Source of the DNA: Anaerolineae bacterium
GTDB lineage: Bacteria > Chloroflexota > Anaerolineae > 4572-78 > J111
DNA length: 64,000 nucleotides
Assembly: GCA_022071955.1 (NCBI GenBank)
Contig: JAJVIM010000001.1
Location: 186,001-250,000, forward strand
Reading direction: 5' to 3'
A program made the position numbers and the translations under genes. The notes beneath the pieces were generated by a model. That model did no database searches. It was not told the origin of the DNA and saw only the letters and a program-made list of their open reading frames with translations. Shown in pieces: positions 18,533 through 26,527 of this stretch (its first letter is position 1; every line of letters starts with the position of its first letter).

Positions 18533-18664
18533 ACCCTCTCCCCCTACCCCCTCTTCCTCAGGGAGAGGGGGCTATTTCTTAAGTTGGGGCGGCGGGCGCG
18601 TAGCGCCCGCCGCCCCAACTCTTTTTCCTCTCCCCCTGCCAGGGGGAGGGCAGAGGGAGGGGGT
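18533..18664. repeat. Cluster of hairpins in the spacer upstream of the molybdoenzyme operon
   Basis: A polypyrimidine hairpin (CCCCCTCTTCCTCAGGGAG type), a perfect 18-bp stem with GTA loop (arms 18582-18599 and 18603-18620, half-site AGTTGGGGCGGCGGGCGC) followed by CTTTTT, and a second pyrimidine/purine hairpin at 18626-18662. The T-run is on the plus strand, opposite to the flanking genes, which favours a repeat element over a working terminator. Confidence 0.8.
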
Positions 18665-18674
18665 GAGTATTTTT

Positions 18675-19460
18675 TTATCCGTTTGACAGCATCGCCGCCG
18701 CCTCGTCAACCGAGGCGTTTTTATGCAGCAGCGCGGCCACGGCGGCGGTCATCGCGGTGGGGTCATCGGCCTGGAAAATGTTGCGGCCAATGGCCACACC
18801 CATCGCCCCGGCCTGCAGCGCGTCACTGACGGTTTGCAGCATAATGCGCTCGCTGCCTTTTTTGGCTCCGCCCAGCACCACTGCCGGCACGTAGCAGCTG
18901 CGCGTAACCTGCTCAAAGCCGGCGGCATACGGGATTTTGACCCAATCCGCGCCCAGTTCGGCGGCGACACGGGCGGCAATGGCGATGCTATCCGCGCCGC
19001 GAAATTCGGGACCGCTGTCAAAGCCGCCGGGCACCATTTCGGCCATTACCGGCAGGCCCCAGGTGTGGGCTTCGCCGATGACGCGGGCCAGCGTTTCCAG
19101 CGTGGCTTCTTCTTTGGGCGAGCCGGGAAACGCCGACACCGCCACGGCGTCCGCGCCCAGCCGCAGCGCGTCGGCTATAGTGTAAAACTGCGCGCCGGGA
19201 CCGTCCATTTTGCCCAGTTTGGTGCCGCCGCCATCGAGCCGCAAAATCAGCCCCAATCGGGCAATTTCTGCGGCAAAGCGGGTGGCCATGCCAAACGTGG
19301 TTAAAATGGCGTCGGCGCCGCCAGCGACAATTTTTTGCAAGGTCAACCCTGGCTGTTCCATACCTTTGGCCGGGCCATCGATCATGCCGTGGTCAAAGGC
19401 CACAATCAGGCTGCGGCCATCGGGGCGAAAAATTCGGTTAAGTCTGCGGGTGGTGGACAA
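18675..19460 (-). CDS. Class I aldolase of the DeoC/FbaB-LsrF family
   Basis: A 261-aa Schiff-base aldolase. [14 protein letters not shown] is the family N-terminal strand, [17 protein letters not shown] carries the Schiff-base lysine, and VVLGGAKK plus [16 protein letters not shown] are the phosphate-binding end, as in class I fructose-bisphosphate aldolases, LsrF and ADH synthase-like proteins. The start is TTG at 19460 with AGGAGAG ~6 nt before it; no ATG fits the family N-terminus. It may cleave the phosphorylated product of one of the neighbouring sugar pathways. Confidence 0.88.
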   Translation of the reverse strand: MSTTRRLNRIFRPDGRSLIVAFDHGMIDGPAKGMEQPGLTLQKIVAGGADAILTTFGMATRFAAEIARLGLILRLDGGGTKLGKMDGPGAQFYTIADALRLGADAVAVSAFPGSPKEEATLETLARVIGEAHTWGLPVMAEMVPGGFDSGPEFRGADSIAIAARVAAELGADWVKIPYAAGFEQVTRSCYVPAVVLGGAKKGSERIMLQTVSDALQAGAMGVAIGRNIFQADDPTAMTAAVAALLHKNASVDEAAAMLSNG

Positions 19461-19469
19461 GGTTTTCTC

Positions 19470-19545
19470 TCCTGATTAGTCATTGGTCACTGGTCATTAG
19501 TCATTGGTTTTTGTAAGTGACAAATAACCAATGACTAATGACTAT
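19470..19545. repeat. GTCATTG/GTCATTA heptamer inverted array
   Basis: GTCATTGGTCACTGGTCAT units face ACCAATGACTAATGACTA after a short spacer, so the array as a whole can fold back on itself. Confidence 0.75.
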
Positions 19546-19546
19546 T

Positions 19547-20551
19547 TCACGCAATCCGGCCGAACATTTGCGGCGTCACCTGATACAGCGGCGGTTCGCC
19601 GGCGAAAAAGCGGCGGAGTTCTTCTACGGCCATTTCGCTCATGTGGCTGCAATCTTCAATACAACCGGCCAGGTGGGGCACAACCACAACATTGTCCAGG
19701 CGGCGCAGCGGGCTGTCGGCGGCTGGGGGTTCGGGGTCTGTCACGTCGAGAAAGGCAAAGAAGCGGCCCTGGCTCAATTCGGAAATGAGCGCGGCCTCAT
19801 CAATGAGTGTACCCCGGGCCGTGTTAATCAGCAAAGCGTCGTCTTTCATCAGTGCCAGCCCTTCGGCGTTGAGCATGTGGCGGGTGGCCGGTGTGTCTGG
19901 CGCGTGCAGCGAGACAATATCGGCCCGGCGCAGCAGCTCGTCCAGCTCAACTTTTTCCACGCCCAGTGCGGCGGCCTGTTCGGTATTGACAAACGGGTCA
20001 AATAACAAAATATGCACGGTAAACGGCTGCAACAGCCGGATCAGATGTCGGCCTACATGGCTGGCGCCGATGATGCCCACAGTTTTGTAGCGCAGCTCGC
20101 GCGACGGCCAGTAGCGGCTTTCGCGCCAGCCGCCGGCGCGGACAAGCTGCCCCAGCGGCCAGATGCGTTTCATGCCGACCAGCATAAAACTGAGCGCGGT
20201 GATGGCCACATCTTCGGCCAGGGCCGGCGCGGCGGTGGTAACGTGGATGCCGCGGTCCCACAGGGCATCGCTGACAAACCGCTTGACGCTGCTGCCCATG
20301 TGGGCCATCGCTTTGAGATTTGGCGCGGCGGCCAGCACCTCGGCATCGAGCTGGTCAACGCCCCAACTGGTCAGGCAGGCATCGGCCTGCGGCAAAATTT
20401 GCAGCAACTCGGCGTGGGTGGCCGGCTCGCCGCCGGGGTGGTCGATGACGTTGGCAAAGTCGCGCAGGTTGTCCCAGGCGGTCTGGTTGAACATGCGGGC
20501 GTAATGGTTGCGGCCAATCAAAATGGCCACGGTTGGTTTGGAAACGGTCAT
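19547..20551 (-). CDS. D-isomer specific 2-hydroxyacid dehydrogenase family protein
   Basis: A 334-aa NAD(P)-dependent 2-hydroxyacid dehydrogenase. GIIGASHVGRHL is the Rossmann loop, INTARGTLIDEAAL has the substrate Arg, DVTDPEPP the Glu and VVPHLAG the His of the relay, so all three catalytic residues are present. It reduces a 2-keto acid or oxidises the hydroxyacid; phosphoglycerate- or hydroxypyruvate-like substrates are typical. A TTG two codons upstream is possible; the ATG with AAGGA ~6 nt before it is better. It lies upstream of the aldolase. Confidence 0.9.
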   Translation of the reverse strand: MTVSKPTVAILIGRNHYARMFNQTAWDNLRDFANVIDHPGGEPATHAELLQILPQADACLTSWGVDQLDAEVLAAAPNLKAMAHMGSSVKRFVSDALWDRGIHVTTAAPALAEDVAITALSFMLVGMKRIWPLGQLVRAGGWRESRYWPSRELRYKTVGIIGASHVGRHLIRLLQPFTVHILLFDPFVNTEQAAALGVEKVELDELLRRADIVSLHAPDTPATRHMLNAEGLALMKDDALLINTARGTLIDEAALISELSQGRFFAFLDVTDPEPPAADSPLRRLDNVVVVPHLAGCIEDCSHMSEMAVEELRRFFAGEPPLYQVTPQMFGRIA

Positions 20552-20575
20552 TGTCAATCCTTGTCAGAGGGATAG

Positions 20576-20608
20576 GTGTGCCCGGCACTTGAAAAGTGCC
20601 GGGCACAC
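20576..20608. repeat. 15-bp perfect hairpin
   Basis: Arms of GTGTGCCCGGCACTT and its complement with a GAA loop lie between the YgeY-like peptidase and the hydroxyacid dehydrogenase. There is no U-run, so it is likely a repeat or mRNA-stabilising hairpin. Confidence 0.75.
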
Positions 20609-20623
20609 CCGGCAAAATTCTTT

Positions 20624-21856
20624 TTAAGACTCACCGTGAATCAAACTGTAGGCCAGTGGGAACAGGGCGTAAAACATAGCCCCTTTGAGCAACTTGGCCA
20701 GATCAACCTGATCCTCGGGGGTGTGAACGTATTTTTCTTCCATTGGCCCAAAGCCCAGCGTCGGGATGCCGGCGGCCCCGGCCGAGTAGGTGCCGTTGGT
20801 GCTGAATTTCCACACATCCACCCGCGGCGCTTGGCCCCACAGGGCGGCGCAGGTGAGTTTGCCGGCGGCCAGCAGCGGGTGATCTTCCGGCAGCAGCCAG
20901 CCGGGGAAAAAGGCCGGCCCGCTCAAATCGAGGCCGGTCCACGAGGTGACCGGCTGCACCGGCAGCGATACCTCCGCGCCCAGCCCGGCCACGGCGGCGG
21001 AAATTTGCCCCACCACCGATTCCGGTGTTTCGCCGGGGGTGAGGCGGCGGTCGATGGTGGCTTCGCACCAGCCGGGCACGCTGTTGGGCGTGTGCGGCGA
21101 GGCGATCATGGTGACCACCTGCGTGCCGCGCCCCAGCACCGGGTCGGCGGGCAGGCTGGCGGTCATCGCTTCCAGCGCATCGAGCACCGGGCGCATTTTG
21201 AGGATGGCGTTATCGCCCAGCTCCGGGGTGCTGGCGTGGGCGGCTTTGCCGCGCATGCGCACCTTCACCTCGCAGCGGCCGCGATGGCCGCGCCGCAGGG
21301 TCAGATCGGTGGCCTCGGCCAGCAGCACGGCGTCGGGCCGGGGAAAGCCATCGCGTTCAATGAGGTGGCGCATGGCAAAGCCTTCGGCGTCTTCTTCCAG
21401 CGTGGCCCCTTTAACGGTGATGGTGCAAGCGGCGGTGAGGTTGAGCGCGGCGGCCAGGCGCGCGCCGTATACAATTGAGGCGACGCCGCCCTTGCAATCA
21501 GACGCGCCCAGCCCGTACAGCTTGCCGTTGGCTACGGTGGGTTGCAGTGGCGGATAGGGCCAGTCGGCCTCGTCGGCAATTTCGTTCTCGTCCAGGTGGG
21601 CGTCGTACAGCAGGCTGAAGCGGCCGCTGCCAACAGCGCCCAGCGCGTTGCCGGCGCTGTCGGTGCGGACATCGGCAAAACCGCAGGCGCGCATTTCGGC
21701 CAGCGTGCGCTCAACCGCCGGGCCTTCCTGCCCGGTGTAGGTTTTCAGGCGGATCAAATCGGCCAGAAAGTCAATTTGGGCCTGTTTGATGGTTTCGGCG
21801 GCCTGGCGCACCCGCGCGGCGGCCTCGGCCAGTTGGGGGGTAATGGTTGGTGTCAT
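20624..21856 (-). CDS. M20 family metallopeptidase (YgeY-like)
   Basis: A 410-aa di-zinc peptidase/deacylase. DAHLDEN (His and Asp), GLGASDCKGGVA (bridging Asp), ATLEEDAEG (catalytic Glu pair), HRGRCEVKVRMRGKAAHAS (dimerisation His) and KFSTNGTYSAGAAGIPTLGFGP near the C-terminus are all visible. The last segment, with FGPMEEKYVHTPED, is typical of the YgeY/ArgE-DapE branch found with ygeW. It hydrolyses an N-acyl or N-carbamoyl amino acid or dipeptide. Its ATG is 2 nt after the stop of the carbamoyltransferase, so the two are co-translated. Confidence 0.9.
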   Translation of the reverse strand: MTPTITPQLAEAAARVRQAAETIKQAQIDFLADLIRLKTYTGQEGPAVERTLAEMRACGFADVRTDSAGNALGAVGSGRFSLLYDAHLDENEIADEADWPYPPLQPTVANGKLYGLGASDCKGGVASIVYGARLAAALNLTAACTITVKGATLEEDAEGFAMRHLIERDGFPRPDAVLLAEATDLTLRRGHRGRCEVKVRMRGKAAHASTPELGDNAILKMRPVLDALEAMTASLPADPVLGRGTQVVTMIASPHTPNSVPGWCEATIDRRLTPGETPESVVGQISAAVAGLGAEVSLPVQPVTSWTGLDLSGPAFFPGWLLPEDHPLLAAGKLTCAALWGQAPRVDVWKFSTNGTYSAGAAGIPTLGFGPMEEKYVHTPEDQVDLAKLLKGAMFYALFPLAYSLIHGES

Positions 21857-21858
21857 GC

Positions 21859-22851
21859 CTACCCGCGAGCGGCCATCGTTAAGGCCATGAGCGCTTTTTG
21901 GACGTGCAGCCGGTTTTCGGCCTGTTTGTAAATAACCGATTGCGGCCCGTCGATCACTTCGTCATCCACTTCGTGGCCGCGGTCAACCGGCATGCAGTGC
22001 ATGTAAACGGCGTGCTTTTTGGCCAGGTTCATTTTTTCCTGCGTCACGCGCCAGTCGGCGTGCTGCGCGGCCATCGCTTCTACGGTCGGTTCGTCTTCTG
22101 TCACCATAATTGGCCCCCACGATTTGGGGTAGAGGAAGTCGGCGTCGGTAAAGGCTTCTTCCATATTGTGGGTTTCGGTCAGCGTTACGCCGGCGATTTC
22201 GGCGTTTTTGCGGGCGGCGTCCATTACGTGCGGCATCAGGTGGTAGCCTTCGGGGTAGGCCAGGGTCACGTCCATGCCAAAGCGAGGCATGAGCCACACC
22301 AGCGATTGCGGCACGCTGAGCGGGCGCACGTACTTGGGCGCGTACGTCCACGAAATGACAAATTTGCGGCCACGCAGGTCGCGGCCAAAGAGTTCCATCA
22401 GGGTCATCAGATCGGCCATCGCCTGGCAGGGGTGGTCCACATCATCCTGCATGCTGATGACGGGCGCGTCGGCGTGCCGGGCCATTTCGTACAGGTAATT
22501 CTGGCCGATGTTGGTGCGGCAGTCGCGGATGGCGATACCGTGGCCGTAGCTGCTGAGCACAATGCCGGTGTCTTTGGCGTTTTCGCCGTGGCCAATTTGG
22601 GTGGCTTTGGGGGTAAGGTACACGCCGTGGCCGCCGAGCTGGGTGATGCCGGTTTCAAACGAGTTGCGGGTGCGGGTGCTTTCTTCAAAAAAGAGCATGT
22701 AGAGCGTTTTGGCCCGCAGAATGTGGTCGTGCGGCACGCCTGTAGCAAAATCGCCCTTCAGCCGAAAAGCCAGATCCAGCATGGTGTTGAGGTCTTCAAC
22801 GGTCCAGTCCTGAGTGGTGATAAAGTCTTTTTGGAATAATTTTGTGTTCAT
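21859..22851 (-). CDS. ygeW: YgeW-like knotted carbamoyltransferase
   Basis: A 330-aa ATCase/OTCase-superfamily protein. The carbamoyl-phosphate loop reads FFEESTRTRNSFE, DVDHPCQAMADLMT is the HPxQ motif, and MHCMPVDRGHEVDDEVIDG replaces the HCLP of ornithine carbamoyltransferase, a feature of the YgeW branch. WTYAPKYVRPLSVPQSL differs from the usual DxxNN segment. YgeW is structurally a knotted transcarbamylase of uncertain substrate (2,3-diaminopropionate or ureidoglycine-like compounds have been suggested). It stands directly before a YgeY-like peptidase, as in E. coli. An argF/argI role is less likely because the ornithine loop is absent. Confidence 0.9.
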   Translation of the reverse strand: MNTKLFQKDFITTQDWTVEDLNTMLDLAFRLKGDFATGVPHDHILRAKTLYMLFFEESTRTRNSFETGITQLGGHGVYLTPKATQIGHGENAKDTGIVLSSYGHGIAIRDCRTNIGQNYLYEMARHADAPVISMQDDVDHPCQAMADLMTLMELFGRDLRGRKFVISWTYAPKYVRPLSVPQSLVWLMPRFGMDVTLAYPEGYHLMPHVMDAARKNAEIAGVTLTETHNMEEAFTDADFLYPKSWGPIMVTEDEPTVEAMAAQHADWRVTQEKMNLAKKHAVYMHCMPVDRGHEVDDEVIDGPQSVIYKQAENRLHVQKALMALTMAARG

Positions 22852-22937
22852 ACTTTTTTATCCTTTGTTTCTGTGTTATTTGTCAATGCTCATTGGCCAC
22901 TTGTTTGTGCAAATGACCAATGACGATTGGCAAATGA

Positions 22938-23870
22938 CTACTCCTGAAATGCCGGCAGTACCTCGCGGATAAACAGATCGATGCCGTCAAGCGCCGGCTC
23001 GTCTGCAAAACCGAGGATGAACAGATCAACGCCGAGGGCAGTGTACCGGCGCAGCCCGGTGATCACCTCCGCCGGCGTGCCAACGATGGGCACGTCATCG
23101 GGCCAGAGGGGATATGCCTGCATCGCGGCTTCGGCGGCGGCGCGGTTGGGCGCAATGCTGACCACGCCCATCCACGTTTTGCGGATTGAGTTGGGGTCGC
23201 GGCCAACTTCGGCGCAGCGGCAGCGCAGAACCTCAATTTTGTGAGCGTACTTCTCCGGCGTTACGCCCACCAGATTCCACCAGTCGGCGTGCCGGGCCAC
23301 CACCCGGAGCATCAACTGCTCGCCCGCGCCGCCAATCATCACCGGCGGCGGCGGAATCGGTTTGGGGAAGCAGACGGCGTTGTCGATGCGGAAATGCTCG
23401 CCGCAAAACGAGGCGGCCGGTTGGGCCGGATCCCACATCGCCCGGCAAATCTGGATCGCCTCGGCCAGTTGGGCGATGCGGCTGGCAGCAGGCGGAAACG
23501 GGTAATTGTAGGCGCGATACTCCTCGGTGCGCCAGCCCGCGCCGATACCCAACACGGTGCGCCCCCCGTTCAACTGCTGGAGCGTGGCCGCCATTTTGGC
23601 CAGCAGCGCCGGGTTGCGATAGTTTACTCCCAGCACAACCGTCCCCCAAAACAACGCCGGGTACAATGCCGAAAGGTAGCTGAGGGTTGTCAGCGCTTCG
23701 GGTACGTCGCGGTCGCCGTCCATAAAATGGTCAGGTACCCAGACCGAATGGAACCGGCTACCCAGCATATTGAGCACGCGGCGCAGGTGGGGTATGTAGT
23801 TGTTGGGGCCGCCGGGCGGCATCCGCCGTTTGCCGGTGGGGATTTCCCAGCCAAAGTCAATCCGAGACAC
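22938..23870 (-). CDS. LLM class (F420/FMN) oxidoreductase
   Basis: A 310-aa luciferase-like TIM barrel: VWVPDHFMDGD, VLGVNYRNPALLAKMAATLQ, GRTVLGIGAGWRTEEYRAYNYPFPP, PVMIGGAGEQ, DWWNLVGVTPE. The GAGW and NP(A/S)LLAK patterns are usual for F420-dependent members of the family. It starts with GTG at 23870 (VSRIDFGWEIP); AAAGGA lies ~11 nt before. The upstream spacer is pure heptamer repeat. Reaction unknown; a reduction of an unsaturated bond or N-heterocycle would fit the neighbourhood. Confidence 0.88.
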   Translation of the reverse strand: MSRIDFGWEIPTGKRRMPPGGPNNYIPHLRRVLNMLGSRFHSVWVPDHFMDGDRDVPEALTTLSYLSALYPALFWGTVVLGVNYRNPALLAKMAATLQQLNGGRTVLGIGAGWRTEEYRAYNYPFPPAASRIAQLAEAIQICRAMWDPAQPAASFCGEHFRIDNAVCFPKPIPPPPVMIGGAGEQLMLRVVARHADWWNLVGVTPEKYAHKIEVLRCRCAEVGRDPNSIRKTWMGVVSIAPNRAAAEAAMQAYPLWPDDVPIVGTPAEVITGLRRYTALGVDLFILGFADEPALDGIDLFIREVLPAFQE

Positions 23871-23882
23871 GAATTACGGCAT

Positions 23883-23972
23883 CCTTTGATAATTGATAAT
23901 TGATAATTGATAATTGATAATTGGTAATTGGTAATTGGTAATTGATAATTGGTAATTGATAATTGGTAATTG
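23883..23972. repeat. Tandem TAATTGA/TAATTGG heptamer array
   Basis: About twelve head-to-tail copies of TAATTGA or TAATTGG, the cleanest microsatellite-like array of the window, separate two minus-strand genes. Confidence 0.9.
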
Positions 23973-23974
23973 CT

Positions 23975-24727
23975 TCAGCCAATCTCATGTTTACGATGGC
24001 CAAAACGCTCGCCGCCGTCAATGGCCAGCACCTCGCCGGTAACGTAGTTGGCCCGCACAAAATAGAGCACCGCTTCGGCCACATCGTCGGGCGTGCCCCA
24101 GCGGTCGAGCAGGGTTTTGGCGGCGGTGCGGGCAATCATATCCGCGGAATAATCGGGCGGCGGCAGCACCGGCCCCGGCGCAACCGCGTTGACACGCACG
24201 GTGGGGGCCAGCTCCAGCGCGAGCTGGCGGCTCAAGGCCAGCAGCGCGCTTTTGCCCACGCTGTGGGCCATAAAATCCGGCCACGGCTCAAACGCAGCCA
24301 GATCGATGATGTTGACAATCGCGCCTTCGCCTTTGGTCAGCATCAGCGGGGCCACGGCGTTGGCGCAGTAAAACGAGCCGTTGATCAGCACGCTGATAAC
24401 CTGCTGCCAGCCGCTCACATCGTCCATGGGAAAGGGCGTGGCCTGCCACAGCGAGGCGCTGTTAACCAGAATATCAACGCTGCCAAAGCGCTCGGCGGCG
24501 GCGTTGACCATCGCTCGCACCTGCTGGTTATTGGCGATGTTGGCCTGCACCGCCAGCGCGCCCACGCCCAGCGCGCGCGCCTCGGCGGCGGTTTGTTCGG
24601 CGGCGGTGGCCGAAGAATTGTAGTTGATCACCACATTTGCGCCCGCCCGGGCCAGGGCCAGGGTGATGGCTTTGCCCACGCGCACGGCCCCGCCGGTTAC
24701 GAGCGCCGTTTTGCCGGATGGATTCAT
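23975..24727 (-). CDS. Pteridine reductase-like SDR with His at the catalytic Tyr position
   Basis: A 250-aa paralogue of the SDR at 4042-4773. TGGAVRVG (11-18) is the Arg-containing NADP loop, and NSAS (89-92) stands where NNAG is usual. The active site reads DFMAHSVGKSAL: Lys159 is kept and His155 replaces the catalytic Tyr, the same position as in the paralogue. VRVNAVAPGPVLPP and DGG at the C-terminus are intact. GGGAG sits before the ATG. It lies upstream of an LLM oxidoreductase and downstream of an amidohydrolase, as the paralogue also sits among amidohydrolases. Confidence 0.87.
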   Translation of the reverse strand: MNPSGKTALVTGGAVRVGKAITLALARAGANVVINYNSSATAAEQTAAEARALGVGALAVQANIANNQQVRAMVNAAAERFGSVDILVNSASLWQATPFPMDDVSGWQQVISVLINGSFYCANAVAPLMLTKGEGAIVNIIDLAAFEPWPDFMAHSVGKSALLALSRQLALELAPTVRVNAVAPGPVLPPPDYSADMIARTAAKTLLDRWGTPDDVAEAVLYFVRANYVTGEVLAIDGGERFGHRKHEIG

Positions 24728-24794
24728 ATCAAACTCCCGATGTTAGATGTCAGAATACAGAATACAGAAAACAGAATCTGATCTCTGTGGCTTA

Positions 24795-24861
24795 ATCAAT
24801 CGCAGTTCATTCGTCATTGATAATTGGTCATTCGTCATTGGTCATTGATAATTGGTCATTG
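24795..24861. repeat. GTCATTG/ATAATTG heptamer array
   Basis: Alternating CATTCGT, CATTGGT and GATAATT units between the SDR and the amidohydrolase. Confidence 0.8.
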
Positions 24862-26220
24862 TTAATTGACTTCCACGCCGGCGCGTTTGAACAGGTGGGC
24901 GCACACATCGCGCGCTTCGGCCAGCAGGGCTTGTTCGTCAACAAACAAAATTTGTTTGCCGCGCATCAAAATTTCGCCGTTGACAATCACCGTGTCCACT
25001 TCGCGGGCGTTGATGTTGTACACCAGCGCCGACGGCACTTTATGCACCGGCATGGCAAAGGGCGTGTTTAAATCGACCAGCACCACGTCGGCTTTTTTGC
25101 CCACCTCCAGCGAGCCAATCTGCTCCGGCAGGCCAAACGACTCCGCGCCGCCGCGGCAGGCCATGCGCAGCACATCTTCCGGCAGCAAAATCATCGCGTT
25201 GAGCGTGTTGACTTTGTGCAGCAGGGCGGTAGTTTTGAGCACTTCCATCATATCCTGGCTGTTGTTGCTGCCGGGGCCGTCTGTGCCAAGGGCCACGGTG
25301 ATGCCCAAATTGAGCATTTCCGGGATACGGGCCACACCGGAGGCCAGATACATATTGGCCACCGGGCAGTGGACCACAATTGCGCCGTGGCGGGCGATCA
25401 TCTCCAGCTCCTCATCATTGAGCCAGACGCTGTGCACCAACTGCACGCTGTGATCGAGCACGCCCAGTTTGTCCATCCATTCAATGTGGCGCAGGCCGCG
25501 ATTGTTCAAATCGATCTCAACCTCGGCTTTGCTTTCGGCCACGTGGATGTGGGTGCCCATGCCCCATTCTTTGGCCAGTTCAAAGGTGCGGCGCATGGTG
25601 CTGTCGGAGCAGCCCCAGGGGATGAGCGGGCCAAACTGCAACCGCAGCCGGTCATCGTGCTTGCCGTGCCAGGCTTCGCGCAGGCGGGCCATCTCTTTAA
25701 CAATGTACGCTTCGCTTTCCTTGAACGCTTCGTGGTAGTTCATATCGGCCCAGCCGCGAGCCATCATAAAGCGGATGCCCGATTCTTCGGCGGCGCGGAA
25801 TACGCCGTCGTCGTTGCCCGGCTCGGTGTGGACGTAGTGGTGGTCGTTGACCGCGGTGCAGCCGCTGCGAATGTTTTCGACCATGCCCAGCATGCCGGCG
25901 GTGTAGGCGTCGTGTTCGGTGAGGGCTTTGGCCACCGGCCAGATGGCCGCCTTGAGCCAGTCGAGCAGCGGTTTGTCATCGGCCAGCCCGCGCAGAAAAG
26001 TTTGGAACAGGTGGGTGTGGGCGTTGACCATGCCCGGCATCACCGCCATCAGCGTTGCGTCGATGATGGTTCCGGCGCGCTGGCGTAGCTCGGCGGGCGG
26101 CTGGCCCGCGCCCACGGCAGCGATGCGGTCGGCTTCGATAAATACGTAGCCGGTGGAAAAGACCTCGTCGGTGTTGTTGACGGTAACCACGGCTCCATTT
26201 TCAATGAGGATGCTGCTCAT
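24862..26220 (-). CDS. Amidohydrolase, ATZ/TRZ family (8-oxoguanine/cytosine deaminase-like)
   Basis: A 452-aa metal hydrolase. Ligands: PGMVNAHTHLFQTFLRG (HxH), THIHVAESKAEVE, QLVHSVWLNDEE, VVHCPVANMYLASGVA and LGTDGPGSNNSQDMMEVLK (Asp). The motif set matches hydroxydechloroatrazine ethylaminohydrolase/8-oxoguanine deaminase-like proteins. GGGAG precedes the ATG by ~7 nt. The closest relative in the window is 4832-6172. Probably deaminates a purine- or triazine-like ring, feeding the XdhD/HydA set; exact substrate open. Confidence 0.9.
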   Translation of the reverse strand: MSSILIENGAVVTVNNTDEVFSTGYVFIEADRIAAVGAGQPPAELRQRAGTIIDATLMAVMPGMVNAHTHLFQTFLRGLADDKPLLDWLKAAIWPVAKALTEHDAYTAGMLGMVENIRSGCTAVNDHHYVHTEPGNDDGVFRAAEESGIRFMMARGWADMNYHEAFKESEAYIVKEMARLREAWHGKHDDRLRLQFGPLIPWGCSDSTMRRTFELAKEWGMGTHIHVAESKAEVEIDLNNRGLRHIEWMDKLGVLDHSVQLVHSVWLNDEELEMIARHGAIVVHCPVANMYLASGVARIPEMLNLGITVALGTDGPGSNNSQDMMEVLKTTALLHKVNTLNAMILLPEDVLRMACRGGAESFGLPEQIGSLEVGKKADVVLVDLNTPFAMPVHKVPSALVYNINAREVDTVIVNGEILMRGKQILFVDEQALLAEARDVCAHLFKRAGVEVN

Positions 26221-26527
26221 TTGGATAACTCCCTTGAAAACAGGATTCAGGGGTCAGGAGTTAGGAATTAGGGATAAACCTCAGGCGTGTCGCCCTGAGC
26301 GAAGCGAAGGGTCTCCCGACCATTTGAAATAAATTTTCATTCGTTGGCGTCGAACCTTCGGTTCTGTCCAACTCCTCTGTGCGAATTGCGGATGAACGAA
26401 ATTACGAATCTACGACCCTGCGACTTTGCAACCCTGCGACTCTGTAACTTTGCGACCCACGACCGCCGCTTGAAACCTGCAATCCACCCAACTCACTCTT
26501 CATCCTTCATCCTTCATCCTTCGTATT
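26221..26527. repeat. 307-nt gene-free spacer made of several repeat families
   Basis: From 26241: CAGGATTCAGGGGTCAGGAG, then CCCTGAGCGAAGCGAAGGGT with CTCCCGACC (to ~26320), CTACGACCCTGCGACTTTGC decamer-like units (26410-26465), and CCTTCAT heptamers (26497-26522). No gene, RNA or clear promoter is seen. The first ~80 nt are shared with 30874-30960. Confidence 0.8.

Noticed and set aside
21859..22851. Anabolic ornithine carbamoyltransferase (argF)
   Set aside because: MHCMPVDRGHEV and the pairing with a YgeY-like peptidase point to the YgeW branch, and no arginine biosynthesis genes are nearby.
23883..23972. Tandem array as a possible CRISPR
   Set aside because: Units are 7 nt with no spacers and no cas genes nearby.
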